DNA of 64,000 bases, taken from contig JAJDUU010000018.1 in NCBI GenBank assembly GCA_022826485.1, forward strand, positions 1 through 64,000, given 5' to 3'. The DNA is from Chloroflexota bacterium (GTDB taxonomy: Bacteria; Chloroflexota; UBA11872). Position numbers and translations under genes: made by a program. Position 1 is the stretch's first letter; each line of letters starts with the position of its first letter. The notes under the pieces were generated by a model, which worked only from the letters and a program-made list of their open reading frames with translations, was not told the origin of the DNA and did no database searches. Of this stretch, positions 15,184 to 23,162 are shown in pieces.

Positions 15184-15521
15184 TCCAGCGAGGCGAGGTT
15201 TGGTGGGCGGATCTGGCAGAGCCCCGCGATTCGGAGCCAGGGTTCCGGCGTCCGGTTCTCGTCATGCAGGCCGACTCTTTCAACCGCAGCCGCCTGCGTA
15301 CGGTGATCGCCCTGGCGCTTACGACGAACATGCGCCTGCTCGACGCCCCTGGCAACGTCCTAGTCCCTGGTGCGGCCGTGGGCCTTCCCAGGGATTCCGT
15401 GGCCAACGTGACCCAGGTCGTGACGCTGGATCGAGACTTTCTGGTCGAAAGGGCGGGCCAAGCTCCAAGCCGGCTGCTCTCCCGGATCGCAGCGGGTCTG
15501 CGCCTGATTCTCGATCTGTAG
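15177..15521 (+). CDS. mazF: MazF/PemK-family mRNA endoribonuclease toxin
   Basis: The protein is 114 aa, starting at GTG 15177 inside the end of mazE. The fold signature is RGEVWWADL, then RRPVLVMQADSFNRSRLRTV, IALALTTN and the NVTQVVTLDRDFLVER block. The basic and Thr/Ser residues of MazF active sites are retained (R24/R25-P and T-x-N-like positions), so it is probably active. It cleaves mRNA at short specific sequences that cannot be predicted here. Confidence 0.92.
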   Translation: MVVQRGEVWWADLAEPRDSEPGFRRPVLVMQADSFNRSRLRTVIALALTTNMRLLDAPGNVLVPGAAVGLPRDSVANVTQVVTLDRDFLVERAGQAPSRLLSRIAAGLRLILDL

Positions 15522-15599
15522 GCGCGGCCGACGCCTCGGTCACTGCCGAAACTGGTCCACGACTCAAGCCCGAGGCGCCGGCGGGAAACGGTTGGTATT

Positions 15600-15622
15600 T
15601 GACTAGTCAGACTAGTTATACT
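15600..15622 (+). promoter_or_regulatory. Operator repeats and -10 of the Phd-VapC module
   Basis: TGACTAGTCA (15600-15609) is a perfect palindrome. It is followed by a second ACTAGT, so GACTAGT is repeated 9 bp apart. TATACT (15617-15622) is a -10 seven bases before the antitoxin ATG. This is a likely autoregulated, leaderless promoter. Confidence 0.55.
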
Positions 15623-15629
15623 GCCGCGC

Positions 15630-15905
15630 ATGGGCATTACCTATTCAACCTATGAGGCCAAGGCGCGCTTCGCCGAGGTCATGCGGCAGGTGCGCGAGGG
15701 GAAGACGGTCACGGTCTCGTACCGTGGCGAGCCGGTCGCCGAGATCCGACCGATTCAGCCGGAGCCGGCCACCATCGAACAGCGGCTGGAGGACCTCGAG
15801 CGGCGCGGCGTCCTGGTTCGATCGAGCCTGTCGCGCCGCCCGTTGCCAGTGGTGGCCCGGCGCGCCGGCGCTCTGGATCGATTTCTCACCGAGCGCAACC
15901 GGTGA
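15630..15905 (+). CDS. Phd/YefM-family antitoxin
   Basis: The protein is 91 aa. It starts MGITYSTYEAKARFAEVMRQ and continues VREGKTVTVSYRGEPVAEIR, the Phd/YefM DNA-binding fold with its characteristic G-x-x-V-A-x-I/L end. The C-terminal half (ALDRFLTERNR) would wrap the toxin. It is paired with a PIN toxin through a 4-nt overlap. No ribosome-binding site is seen, consistent with a leaderless start from the promoter at 15600-15622. Confidence 0.9.
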   Translation: MGITYSTYEAKARFAEVMRQVREGKTVTVSYRGEPVAEIRPIQPEPATIEQRLEDLERRGVLVRSSLSRRPLPVVARRAGALDRFLTERNR

Positions 15906-16282
15906 ACGTCGCCTACGTCGACGCGTCGGCGCTGGTCGCCGTCGCGTTCGGCGAAGCGTCAGGCTCGGCGATTGCCGGGCGTCTCGACGGGTGCTCGCGC
16001 CTGCTCGCCTCGAATCTCCTCGAGGCCGAGCTGCGGTCAGTGTTCGCGCGCGAGCGCCTTGACTTCGCGGCGAGCCTGGTGGCCGGCATCGAGTGGATCC
16101 TGCCGGATCGCCCGCTAGCGCCCGAGATGACGGCCGTACTCGAATCCGGGGACCTGCGAGGCGCCGACCTGTGGCACGTGGCCACAGCCCTCTACGCCAC
16201 GCCCGAGCCCGGCCAGGCCGCATTCATCACGGCCGACACGCGCCAACAAGCTGTAGCGGCAGCACTCGGCTTCGAGATCTGA
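15902..16282 (+). CDS. vapC: VapC-type PIN-domain toxin
   Basis: This 126-aa PIN domain starts at GTG 15902. The first acid is in MNVAYVDASALVAVAFGE (Asp7). A Glu lies in SNLLEAELRSVFA, then Asp in LRGADLWHVATAL and Asp in AFITADTRQQAVAA. All four positions expected of an active VapC are present. It is the last gene of the TA island and is followed by fabZ. Confidence 0.9.
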   Translation: MNVAYVDASALVAVAFGEASGSAIAGRLDGCSRLLASNLLEAELRSVFARERLDFAASLVAGIEWILPDRPLAPEMTAVLESGDLRGADLWHVATALYATPEPGQAAFITADTRQQAVAAALGFEI

Positions 16283-16379
16283 CGCAGGCACCGCACCTCG
16301 GCGACCTGTGGCAATCGTCCAGAATCGCCCCGCGGGCGCATGCCACAATGCCGCCGGCTGAGTGCCCGAGATGCCCTGC

Positions 16380-16844
16380 ATGAGTAAGCCGCCGCTGGAC
16401 CGTGCCGCGATCGAGGCGGTTATTCCGCATCGGGAGCCGTTTCTCTTCATTGATCGCATCGTGGAGATCGAGTATGGGCGGCGGGCGGTGGGGTATATCG
16501 ACGACATCGGGGCGCTACAGGCCAACGTGTTGCGGGGGCACTTTCCGGGGTTTCCGGTGATGCCGGGCGTGATCATCGTCGAGGCGCTGGCCCAGGTGGG
16601 CGGGGTGGCGGCGCTTGGGCTGCCCGAGAATTCCGACAAGATCGCCATGCTCACGGGACTGGACAAGTGGAAATTCCGCACGCCGGCGCGGCCGGGTGAT
16701 CGGGTGCGGCTGGAGACGGAGCTGCTGCGGGTGCGGGCCAATTTTGGGCGCGGACGCGGACGGGCGACCATCGGCGATCAGCTCGTCGCCGAGGGCGAGA
16801 TCAGCTTCGCCATCGTGGACCGACCCGCGGAGTGGGGCGGGTAG
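16380..16844 (+). CDS. fabZ: FabZ-like 3-hydroxyacyl-ACP dehydratase
   Basis: The 154-aa hot-dog protein has IPHREPFLFIDRIVEIE, GHFPGFPVMPGVIIVEALAQ and a C-terminal beta sheet ending EGEISFAIVD. The catalytic His is in GHFPG and the Glu in PGVIIVEA. FabZ dehydrates beta-hydroxyacyl-ACP in fatty-acid elongation. ATG 16380 (MSKPPLDR) is preferred to 16362 by homologous length. The gene is monocistronic here, between the TA island and the IS element, away from other fatty-acid genes. Confidence 0.9.
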   Translation: MSKPPLDRAAIEAVIPHREPFLFIDRIVEIEYGRRAVGYIDDIGALQANVLRGHFPGFPVMPGVIIVEALAQVGGVAALGLPENSDKIAMLTGLDKWKFRTPARPGDRVRLETELLRVRANFGRGRGRATIGDQLVAEGEISFAIVDRPAEWGG

Positions 16845-16889
16845 CGGCCTCGCGCTTCGGCGACGTGGGCCGGATGGATTCCCGCCTTC

Positions 16890-18081
16890 GGAGACCTTTG
16901 AATAATTGGGGCGGGAGCGCATGGAGAGGGGCATCGGCCCCTCTTGGAGGCCCCTGCGGTGGTCGGGCGGGCGGGCCGGCGCGGGATCCCCGGCCGCAGG
17001 ACCCTGCGCGCGGCGCACGGGTCCCGCGGTCAACTCGCCGCCCAGGCCAAGGTGTCCGCTTTGCGCAGGTTGTAGGCCATGAGCTTGAACCACAACTCCA
17101 CCGTGTTGCGCCCCACCCCGCGGTAGCGGACGCGGTGGTAGCCATAGCTGCGCTTGAGGGTGCCGAAGACCTTCTCCACCCACGCCCGCTGGGGGGCAAT
17201 CCAGGCGTTGCGCTGCTGCTGCCAGTCGGGCAGCTCCGGCTGATGCTTATGCGCCCGATGCATGATCCGATCCTCGATCCCCTGCTCCCGCAACCACTGC
17301 CGCCGCCGCTTGGACTCATACGCCCGGTCGCCGGACACCGCCTGCTCATCCCCGCTCACCAACGCGTCGGCCACCTCGCTCTCATAGACGTTGGCGGGGG
17401 TCAACACCGCCCGCCGCACCAGCAGCGTGTGCTCATCCACCCCCAGATGCACCTTGTAGCCGAAGTGGGAGCGGGCGCCCCGCCCGGTCTGGGTCCACGC
17501 CGCCTCGGGATCGGTGGCGCTCGGCGCGCCCCGCCCCGCCGCCAGCGGCGGGCGCCGCACCTGGGCCGCCACCAGCGTGGCGTCCAGCAGCGTGCCCTCC
17601 TTCAGCACCAGCCCCTGCGCGTCCAGTTGCGCCGCCAACTCCCGAAACAACGGCGCGCTCAGCTCCTGGACCTCCAGCGCCTGCCGAAAGCGGCTGATCG
17701 TCGAGTGGTCCGGCGTGGCGTCCTCCAAGCTCAAGCCCACGAAGCGGCGGAAGGAGAGCCGATCCCCCAGGGCCTCTTCCAGCTGCGGGTCCGAGAGGCC
17801 GTACCACTGCTGCAGCAGCAGCGCCTTCACCATCAGCAGCGGCGGATAGCTGGGCCGCCCGCGGGCGGCGGCGTGCACGCCCGCCACCACTTGCGCGAGC
17901 CGCTCCCAGTCCACCGCGTCGTCGATCCGCTCCAGCCGCTGGTTGTGGCCGAGGGACTCCGACACCATCGCTTCCGCGAACGACGGTCGGCCCATATCCC
18001 GGTGCATACGCCCGCTCCTCACTCCTCCGCCTGGCGACGCCCCATGGTCCGCCCCGCCCCTCGATTTATGCAAAGGTCTCC
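16890..18081 (-). mobile_element. IS5-family insertion sequence, complete
   Basis: The element is 1192 bp with one transposase gene. Terminal inverted repeats begin GGAGACCTTTGAATAA at the left end and GGAGACCTTTGCATAA read inward from the right end, 15 of 16 matching. A 4-bp target duplication CTTC flanks it. A member of the IS5 family with intact ends and an intact reading frame is probably still mobile. It lies between fabZ and the dehydrogenase gene without breaking a CDS. Confidence 0.88.
17030..18007 (-). CDS. IS5-family DDE transposase
   Basis: The protein is 325 aa from ATG 18007, which has GAGGAG eight bases upstream; the frame stays open further but without that signal. The N-terminal domain has GRPSYPPLLMVKALLLQQWY, GLSDPQLEEALGDRLSFRRF and DATPDHSTISRFRQAL, typical of IS5 transposases. 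Catalytic residues fall in LLDATLV (Asp), VSGDRAYES (Asp) and RAWVEKVFGTLKR (Glu). The frame is uninterrupted, so the enzyme is presumed active. Confidence 0.95.
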   Translation of the reverse strand: MHRDMGRPSFAEAMVSESLGHNQRLERIDDAVDWERLAQVVAGVHAAARGRPSYPPLLMVKALLLQQWYGLSDPQLEEALGDRLSFRRFVGLSLEDATPDHSTISRFRQALEVQELSAPLFRELAAQLDAQGLVLKEGTLLDATLVAAQVRRPPLAAGRGAPSATDPEAAWTQTGRGARSHFGYKVHLGVDEHTLLVRRAVLTPANVYESEVADALVSGDEQAVSGDRAYESKRRRQWLREQGIEDRIMHRAHKHQPELPDWQQQRNAWIAPQRAWVEKVFGTLKRSYGYHRVRYRGVGRNTVELWFKLMAYNLRKADTLAWAAS

Positions 18082-18174
18082 CTTCGCGGGAATGACGGAC
18101 CGAATCCGCAAAGGTCTTACATCGCTTTCGCCGTTAGAATGATCGCTCGCCCACCGTCTCAATAGGAGCACCTT

Positions 18175-19155
18175 GTGGCCCGCGTCCTCGTGACCTCTCG
18201 GCTCGCCGTCAAGTCCCCCGACACCACCTGGCGCGGTCTCCTGGAGCAGGCCGGCCACGAGGTGGTCATCGCCCAGGTTCCCGCCAATCAGATGTATCCC
18301 ACGGAAGAGCAGCTCAAGGACCTGCTGCAGGGCATCACCGCCACGGTGGCGAGCAGCGAGTCCTACACACGCGCGGTCTTCGAGAGCGCGCCGGAGCTGC
18401 GCGTAGTCTCGCGCGTGGGCGTGGGCTACGACGCCATCGACACCGCCGCGGCGGCCGACCACGACGTGGTGGCCATGATTGCCGCGGGCTCGAACGACAC
18501 CACCGTTGCCGAGTCGGCGGTGGCGATGATCCTGGCTCTGGCGCGTGAGCTGTACGCCTACGTCACCAACACCGCCGAGGGCGACTGGTCGCGCGGCCTG
18601 ATGCACGAGATCCGCGACAAGACCATCGGCGTCGTGGGGCTCGGGCGCATCGGCAAGAGCGTGGTGCGGCGGCTGGCCGGATTCGATCCGGTGCTCATCG
18701 CCGCCGAGCCCTATCCCGACCACGACTTCGTGGCGAAGTACGGCATCGAGCTGGTGGAGATGGACGATCTGTTTCGGCGCTCCGATTACGTGACCCTGCA
18801 CGTGAATACGACGCCGGAGACGGCTAGCCTCGTGAACGAACGGCGGCTGGGATTGATGAAGCCCTCGGCCTTTCTGGTCAATACCGCGCGCGGCGGTCTG
18901 GTGGACGAGGACGCGCTCTACGCGGCGCTCACGAACGGCGGGATTGCGGGCGCCGCGCTGGACGTGCGCGCGCAGGAGCCGCCGTCGGACCACCGGCTGG
19001 CGCAACTGCCGAACGTGATCGCGACGCCGCACGTCGCCGGCATCTCCACCGATTGCGTGGTGCGCATGGCCGACCTAGCCGCGCAGAACATCGTCGATGC
19101 CCTGCAGGGGTCGTGGCGGCGCGAGATGGTCGTGAACGGCCTGTACTCGGACTGA
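18175..19155 (+). CDS. D-isomer-specific 2-hydroxyacid dehydrogenase
   Basis: This 326-aa NAD-dependent dehydrogenase has the nucleotide site IGVVGLGRIGKSVVRRL (about 145-161). The catalytic Arg is in VNTARGGLVDEDAL, the Glu in VRAQEPPSD and the His in IATPHVAGIS. Phosphoglycerate, glyoxylate or other 2-hydroxyacids are possible substrates; at 326 aa it lacks the ACT domain of long SerA enzymes. It starts at GTG 18175 with AGGAG upstream. Its stop shares a base with the next start (TGATG), so it leads a five-gene rightward run. Confidence 0.9.
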   Translation: MARVLVTSRLAVKSPDTTWRGLLEQAGHEVVIAQVPANQMYPTEEQLKDLLQGITATVASSESYTRAVFESAPELRVVSRVGVGYDAIDTAAAADHDVVAMIAAGSNDTTVAESAVAMILALARELYAYVTNTAEGDWSRGLMHEIRDKTIGVVGLGRIGKSVVRRLAGFDPVLIAAEPYPDHDFVAKYGIELVEMDDLFRRSDYVTLHVNTTPETASLVNERRLGLMKPSAFLVNTARGGLVDEDALYAALTNGGIAGAALDVRAQEPPSDHRLAQLPNVIATPHVAGISTDCVVRMADLAAQNIVDALQGSWRREMVVNGLYSD

Positions 19156-20009
19156 TGCAATCGGCCGCGGCGCACCGGCACGACCACGGGCCGGCGCTCG
19201 TTCCGATCCGGCGGCGCGCCTTCGCCTTCGACATGGACGGCGTGGTCTACCGCGGCCCCGAGCTCATTCCGGGCGCCGCCGAAGCCGTGGCCGCGGTGCA
19301 GCACCTGGGGCTCCCGACGCTTTTCATCACCAACAACTCGCGCGAGACGCCGGTGGAGCTGGCGGCCAAGCTGCAAGGACTCGGCATCGACGCCGGTCCC
19401 GAGAGCATCGTGTCGGCGGTTGTGGCCAGCGTCTCCTATCTGCGGACGCACCATCCCACCCCGTGCCGCGTGCTCGTGCTGGGCGGCGAAAGCCTGGCAA
19501 CGCAGATTGCGGACGCCGGCTACGAGCTGGCGACCTGGGACGGCGACGACGTTCCGGAGGTCGTCGTGGTCGGCGTGGACTTTGGGCTGACCTATGACAG
19601 GCTGCGGCGCGCGACCCGCGCCATCATCCTGGACGGCGCCAAATATCTGGCCGTCAACACCGACCCGCAATACCCCACGCCCAACGGACCCATACCCGGC
19701 GCCGGAGCGATGACGGCCGCCGTAGCGGCGGTCACCGGGCAGGAGCCGGTCATCGTGGGCAAGCCGTCGGCCCACATGTTTCAGGTCATCCTGGACCGGG
19801 CGAGAGTCGAGGCCGCCGATCTGGTGGTGCTGGGCGACATGCTGACCGCGGACATCGCCGGCGCGCGCGCCATCGGCGCCGAGTCGGTGCTGGTCCTCAC
19901 CGGCACCACGTCAGCCGCCGAGGCCGCCGCCGCACCCGCCGACCAGCGGCCGGACCACGTGATCGAGTCGCTCTACGACCTGCCGCTGCCCGCGCTGGTT
20001 GGGACGTAG
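19155..20009 (+). CDS. HAD-superfamily IIA phosphatase (NagD-like)
   Basis: The 284-aa protein has HAD motif I FAFDMDGVVYRG (about residue 21), motif II FITNNSRETP, a large class IIA cap, motif III Lys in VIVGKPSAHMF and motif IV VVLGDMLTADIAGA. NagD/4-nitrophenylphosphatase-like members dephosphorylate small sugar or nucleotide phosphates. It overlaps the dehydrogenase stop by one base and is followed 6 nt later by ubiD. Confidence 0.9.
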   Translation: MQSAAAHRHDHGPALVPIRRRAFAFDMDGVVYRGPELIPGAAEAVAAVQHLGLPTLFITNNSRETPVELAAKLQGLGIDAGPESIVSAVVASVSYLRTHHPTPCRVLVLGGESLATQIADAGYELATWDGDDVPEVVVVGVDFGLTYDRLRRATRAIILDGAKYLAVNTDPQYPTPNGPIPGAGAMTAAVAAVTGQEPVIVGKPSAHMFQVILDRARVEAADLVVLGDMLTADIAGARAIGAESVLVLTGTTSAAEAAAAPADQRPDHVIESLYDLPLPALVGT

Positions 20010-20015
20010 CACCCC

Positions 20016-21467
20016 ATGGCATTTCAAGACCTGCGCGCCTTCATCGACCACATCGAGCAGCAGGGACAGTTGCGCCGGATCGAGGTTGAAGTCGACCCCC
20101 ATCTCGAGATCACCGAGATCGCCGACCGCGTGATGAAGTCGGACGGCCCGGCGCTGCTCTTCGAAAACGTGAAGGGCTCCGACGTGCCGTTGGCCATCAA
20201 CCTGCTCGGCACCCAACAGCGGATGGCCTGGGCCCTGGGCGTGGACGACTGGTCCGAGCTGGAAACCCGCATCGAGCGCCTGCTGGACCTCGCGATGAGT
20301 CCGCCGCCCGCCGGCATCTGGGGCAAGCTGCGGACCCTGGGTGAGATCGTGCACATCGGCCGCATCGGCCCGCGCACGGTGGGCGGCGGTCCGGTGCAGG
20401 ACATCGTCGAGACGGCCGCTCCCACCCTGGATGGCTTGCCCATTCCGACCTGCTGGCCGGAGGACGGCGGCCCCTACATCACCATGCCGCTCGTCTTCAC
20501 CCACGACCCGGCCAGCGGAAAACGCAACATGGGCATGTATCGCCTGCAGGTCTTCGACCCGCAGACGCTGGGCATGCACTGGCAGGTGCACAAGGGCGGG
20601 GCGGAGCACTGGCGCCGCAGCGGCGAGGCGAGCACCCGCATGGAAGTGGCCATCGCTATCGGCGCCGATCCGGTGCTGTTGTACTCCGCCACCGCACCCC
20701 TGCCGCCGGACGTGGACGAGCTGGTATTCGCCGGATTCCTGCGGGGCTCATCGGTCGAGATGGTTCCCGCGCAGACGGTGGACATCCTGGTTCCGGCGCG
20801 CGCCGAAATCGTGCTCGAGGGCTACGTCGATCCCGCCGAGAGCCGCATGGAAGGCCCGTTCGGCGACCACGTCGGCTACTACTCGCTCGCCGAGCCCTAC
20901 CCGGTGTTTCACCTCACGGCGGTGACGCGCCGGCGCGACCCGATATTCGTCTCCACCATCGTCGGGCGGCCGCCCATGGAGGATGGATGGATCGGCAAGG
21001 CCACCGAGCGACTCTTCCTGCCGCTGGTGCGGCTCGTCATTCCCGAGATTGTGGACATGAACCTGCCCGTTCACGGCGTGTTTCACAACTTCGCCATCGT
21101 TTCGATTCGCAAGCGCTATCCGGGACAGGCGCGCAAGGTCATGCACGCCATCTGGGGCACGGGCCAGCTCATGTTCACCAAGTACGTGATCGTGGTGGAC
21201 GCCGACGTGGATGTGCACGACCTGAGCGAGGTGCTCTGGCGCGTCGGGGCGAACACGGAACCGGGCAGGGACACGGAGCACGCCCAGGGCGTCATGGATG
21301 CGCTGGAGTTCGCCACGACCCAGCCGAACGTGGGCGGCAAGCTCGGCATCGACGCCACGCGAAAGCTGCCCGAGGAAGGGTTTCCGCGCGAGTGGCCCCC
21401 GGATATCGTGATGGACGAGAACGTCGTGCGGCGGGTCGACGAACGGTGGACCAGCTATGGCATCTAG
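20016..21467 (+). CDS. UbiD-family decarboxylase, probable menaquinone (futalosine) pathway
   Basis: This 483-aa prenyl-FMN-dependent decarboxylase starts MAFQDLRAFIDHIEQQGQLR. It has the UbiD blocks PALLFENVKGSDVPLAINLL, HIGRIGPRTVGGGPVQDIVE, EGPFGDHVGYYSLAEPYPVF and VDADVDVHDLSEVLWR. The order UbiD-UbiA-UbiX and the small size of all three mirror the Streptomyces cluster for MqnL, MqnP and MqnM of the futalosine route, which decarboxylates and prenylates dihydroxynaphthoate. This pathway assignment rests on synteny; other aromatic-acid decarboxylases share the fold. Confidence 0.85.
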   Translation: MAFQDLRAFIDHIEQQGQLRRIEVEVDPHLEITEIADRVMKSDGPALLFENVKGSDVPLAINLLGTQQRMAWALGVDDWSELETRIERLLDLAMSPPPAGIWGKLRTLGEIVHIGRIGPRTVGGGPVQDIVETAAPTLDGLPIPTCWPEDGGPYITMPLVFTHDPASGKRNMGMYRLQVFDPQTLGMHWQVHKGGAEHWRRSGEASTRMEVAIAIGADPVLLYSATAPLPPDVDELVFAGFLRGSSVEMVPAQTVDILVPARAEIVLEGYVDPAESRMEGPFGDHVGYYSLAEPYPVFHLTAVTRRRDPIFVSTIVGRPPMEDGWIGKATERLFLPLVRLVIPEIVDMNLPVHGVFHNFAIVSIRKRYPGQARKVMHAIWGTGQLMFTKYVIVVDADVDVHDLSEVLWRVGANTEPGRDTEHAQGVMDALEFATTQPNVGGKLGIDATRKLPEEGFPREWPPDIVMDENVVRRVDERWTSYGI

Positions 21468-21542
21468 GAAGAAAAACGGGATGTGCGCGGCCGCACGACG
21501 CGCTAGGCTCTGGGTAGCTCCACCCGACCGCACGAGCCGCGA

Positions 21543-22409
21543 ATGAACCCGGTTGCCGCCGCGATGCGTCTGCGCTTGTATCTCGACGCGATCAAGTTCG
21601 AGCACACGATCTTCGCGCTGCCGTTTGCCTTCCTGGGGATGGTGCTGGCGCAGGACGGTTGGCCCGGGTGGCGCACTTTCCTGTGGATCACGGTCGCCAT
21701 GGCCGGCGCGCGCACGGGCGCCATGGCGGCCAACCGGCTGATCGACGCGCAAATCGACGCGGCCAATCCGCGCACCGCCGAGCGCGCCCTGCCGGCCGGC
21801 CGGATGTCGCGCGTCGAGATGCTGGGGCTGGCGTCGGCGGGCTTCGCCCTGCTGCACATCGCCGCCTGGCAGCTCAACCTCCTGGCCCTGGCGCTGGCGC
21901 CGGTGGCCATGGTCACCGTCACGCTCTACTCGTACACCAAGCGCTTCACGTGGCTGAGCCACTGGATATTGGGACTCGCCGACGGCATCGCGCCGGTGGG
22001 CGGGTGGATCGCCGTACGCGGGGAAATCGGCGCCGAAGCCATCGTGCTGGCGCTGGTGGTGATGTTCTGGATCGCGGGCTTCGACGTCCTCTACTCCCTG
22101 CAGGACCTGGGCTTCGACCGCAAGCGGGGGCTGCATTCCGTGCCGGCGCGCTTCGGCACGCGGCGCGCGCTGCAGGTCGCGCGGGCGTCGCACGCGCTCA
22201 CGGTGGTGACTCTGATCGTATTGGGGCTGCTGGCGCCGCTGTCGTGGCCCTATTGGGTGGGGGTCGGGCTCATCGGCGCGCTGCTCATCTACGAGCACGC
22301 CCTGCTGCGCAACGACCTGTCGCGGCTCAACATTGCCTTTTTCAACATGAACGGCTACGTGGCGATCACCGCGCTGGTGTTCACCATTGCCGGCGTGTGG
22401 GTTGCCTGA
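21543..22409 (+). CDS. UbiA-family prenyltransferase, probable MqnP
   Basis: This 288-aa integral membrane protein has about eight or nine hydrophobic segments. The first aspartate-rich motif is AMAANRLIDAQIDAANPRTA (about residues 60-79) and the second is VLYSLQDLGFDRKRGLHSVP. The N-terminus LYLDAIKFEHTIFALPFAFL is typical of 4-hydroxybenzoate- and dihydroxynaphthoate-type prenyltransferases. It attaches an isoprenoid tail to the quinone ring. It lies between UbiD and UbiX homologues and overlaps the latter. Confidence 0.88.
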   Translation: MNPVAAAMRLRLYLDAIKFEHTIFALPFAFLGMVLAQDGWPGWRTFLWITVAMAGARTGAMAANRLIDAQIDAANPRTAERALPAGRMSRVEMLGLASAGFALLHIAAWQLNLLALALAPVAMVTVTLYSYTKRFTWLSHWILGLADGIAPVGGWIAVRGEIGAEAIVLALVVMFWIAGFDVLYSLQDLGFDRKRGLHSVPARFGTRRALQVARASHALTVVTLIVLGLLAPLSWPYWVGVGLIGALLIYEHALLRNDLSRLNIAFFNMNGYVAITALVFTIAGVWVA

Positions 22410-22998
22410 CCGCGGAGGCCCGCGCCCCAGTCTGATCCTGGGCATTTCGGGGGCGACGGGCGCGGTGTTGGCCGACGCGGCGGCCAAGGCGCTCCTGCAA
22501 CGCGGCGAACGGCTCGACGTCGTATGCAGCGACTACGGCGAGCTGATGTGGCACCACGAGATGCAGGAGCGCTTTCGCGACGCAACGGCCCGCTGGTCGT
22601 CGGATGGCGAGGTGACCGTCCACCGGCCGCAAGACGTCGCGGCGCCGATCTCGAGCGGCAGCTACCCGGTGCGCGGCATGCTGATCGTGCCATGCAGCAT
22701 GGCGACCCTTGGGGCGCTGGCCAGCGGCGCGGGCACCAACCTTCTCCATCGCGCCGCCGACGTGACGCTCAAGGAGAAACGCCGCCTGGTCGTCGTGCCG
22801 CGGGAGACGCCGTTGTCCATCATCCATTTGCGAAACCTGCTCACGCTGGCCGAGGCCGGCGCGACGGTGCTGCCGCCGGAGCCGGCCTTCTACCTGCGGC
22901 CCTCGAGCGTCAGCGACATCGTGGACGCGCTGGTGGATCGCATGTTGCAGGCGCTGGGCGTGATCGAGGCGCCGTCCGAGGAGCATCGCTGGGCGTAG
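22402..22998 (+). CDS. UbiX-family flavin prenyltransferase
   Basis: This 198-aa enzyme makes prenylated FMN, the cofactor UbiD needs, so the two are a functional pair. It has PSLILGISGATGAVLADAAA, the GMLIVPCSMATLGALASGAG block, KEKRRLVVVPRETPLS and a C-terminal FYLRPSSVSDIVDALVDRML. No ATG or GTG precedes the conserved start; TTG 22402, inside the end of the UbiA gene, gives the best length, and TTG 22387 is the alternative. Confidence 0.9.
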   Translation: MPDRGGPRPSLILGISGATGAVLADAAAKALLQRGERLDVVCSDYGELMWHHEMQERFRDATARWSSDGEVTVHRPQDVAAPISSGSYPVRGMLIVPCSMATLGALASGAGTNLLHRAADVTLKEKRRLVVVPRETPLSIIHLRNLLTLAEAGATVLPPEPAFYLRPSSVSDIVDALVDRMLQALGVIEAPSEEHRWA

Positions 22999-23041
22999 GC
23001 GTGGAAGTGGGGCATTGCCTCTACACGCGAGTGGGGAATAG

Positions 23042-23065
23042 ATTCCCGCCTCCGCGGGAATGACG
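23042..23065. repeat. REP-like palindrome, intact copy
   Basis: ATTCCCGC (23042-23049), loop CTCC, GCGGGAAT (23054-23061), then GACG. It lies 43 bp after the UbiX gene. This is the same element as the one interrupted by the IS at 16878-18093. No other feature is seen in 22999-23162. Confidence 0.75.
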
Positions 23066-23162
23066 TCTACGGGGAAATCCGGCAACGCAGGTGCTCACGG
23101 CATTGACAGGGAGCGACTCGGCGGGTACGCCGTAGGCGCACCAACGCAGAGGTCAGCGCCCG

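Larger units (their letters stand above)
16878..18093. repeat. REP-like hairpin interrupted by the IS element
   Basis: The left arm ATTCCCGC (16878-16885) plus loop CTTC (16886-16889) abut the left IS end. CTTC (18082-18085) plus GCGGGAAT (18086-18093) abut the right end. Removing the IS and one CTTC rebuilds ATTCCCGC-CTTC-GCGGGAAT followed by GACG, which matches the intact copy at 23042-23065. Confidence 0.8.

Noticed and set aside
12582-16282. Integron cassette array for the TA island
   Set aside because: No attC-like imperfect inverted repeats were seen between modules, the modules face both directions, and there is no integrase gene.
20748-22487. A 579-codon minus-strand frame
   Set aside because: Antisense to the UbiD and UbiA genes with His/Gln/Arg-rich, motif-free translation.
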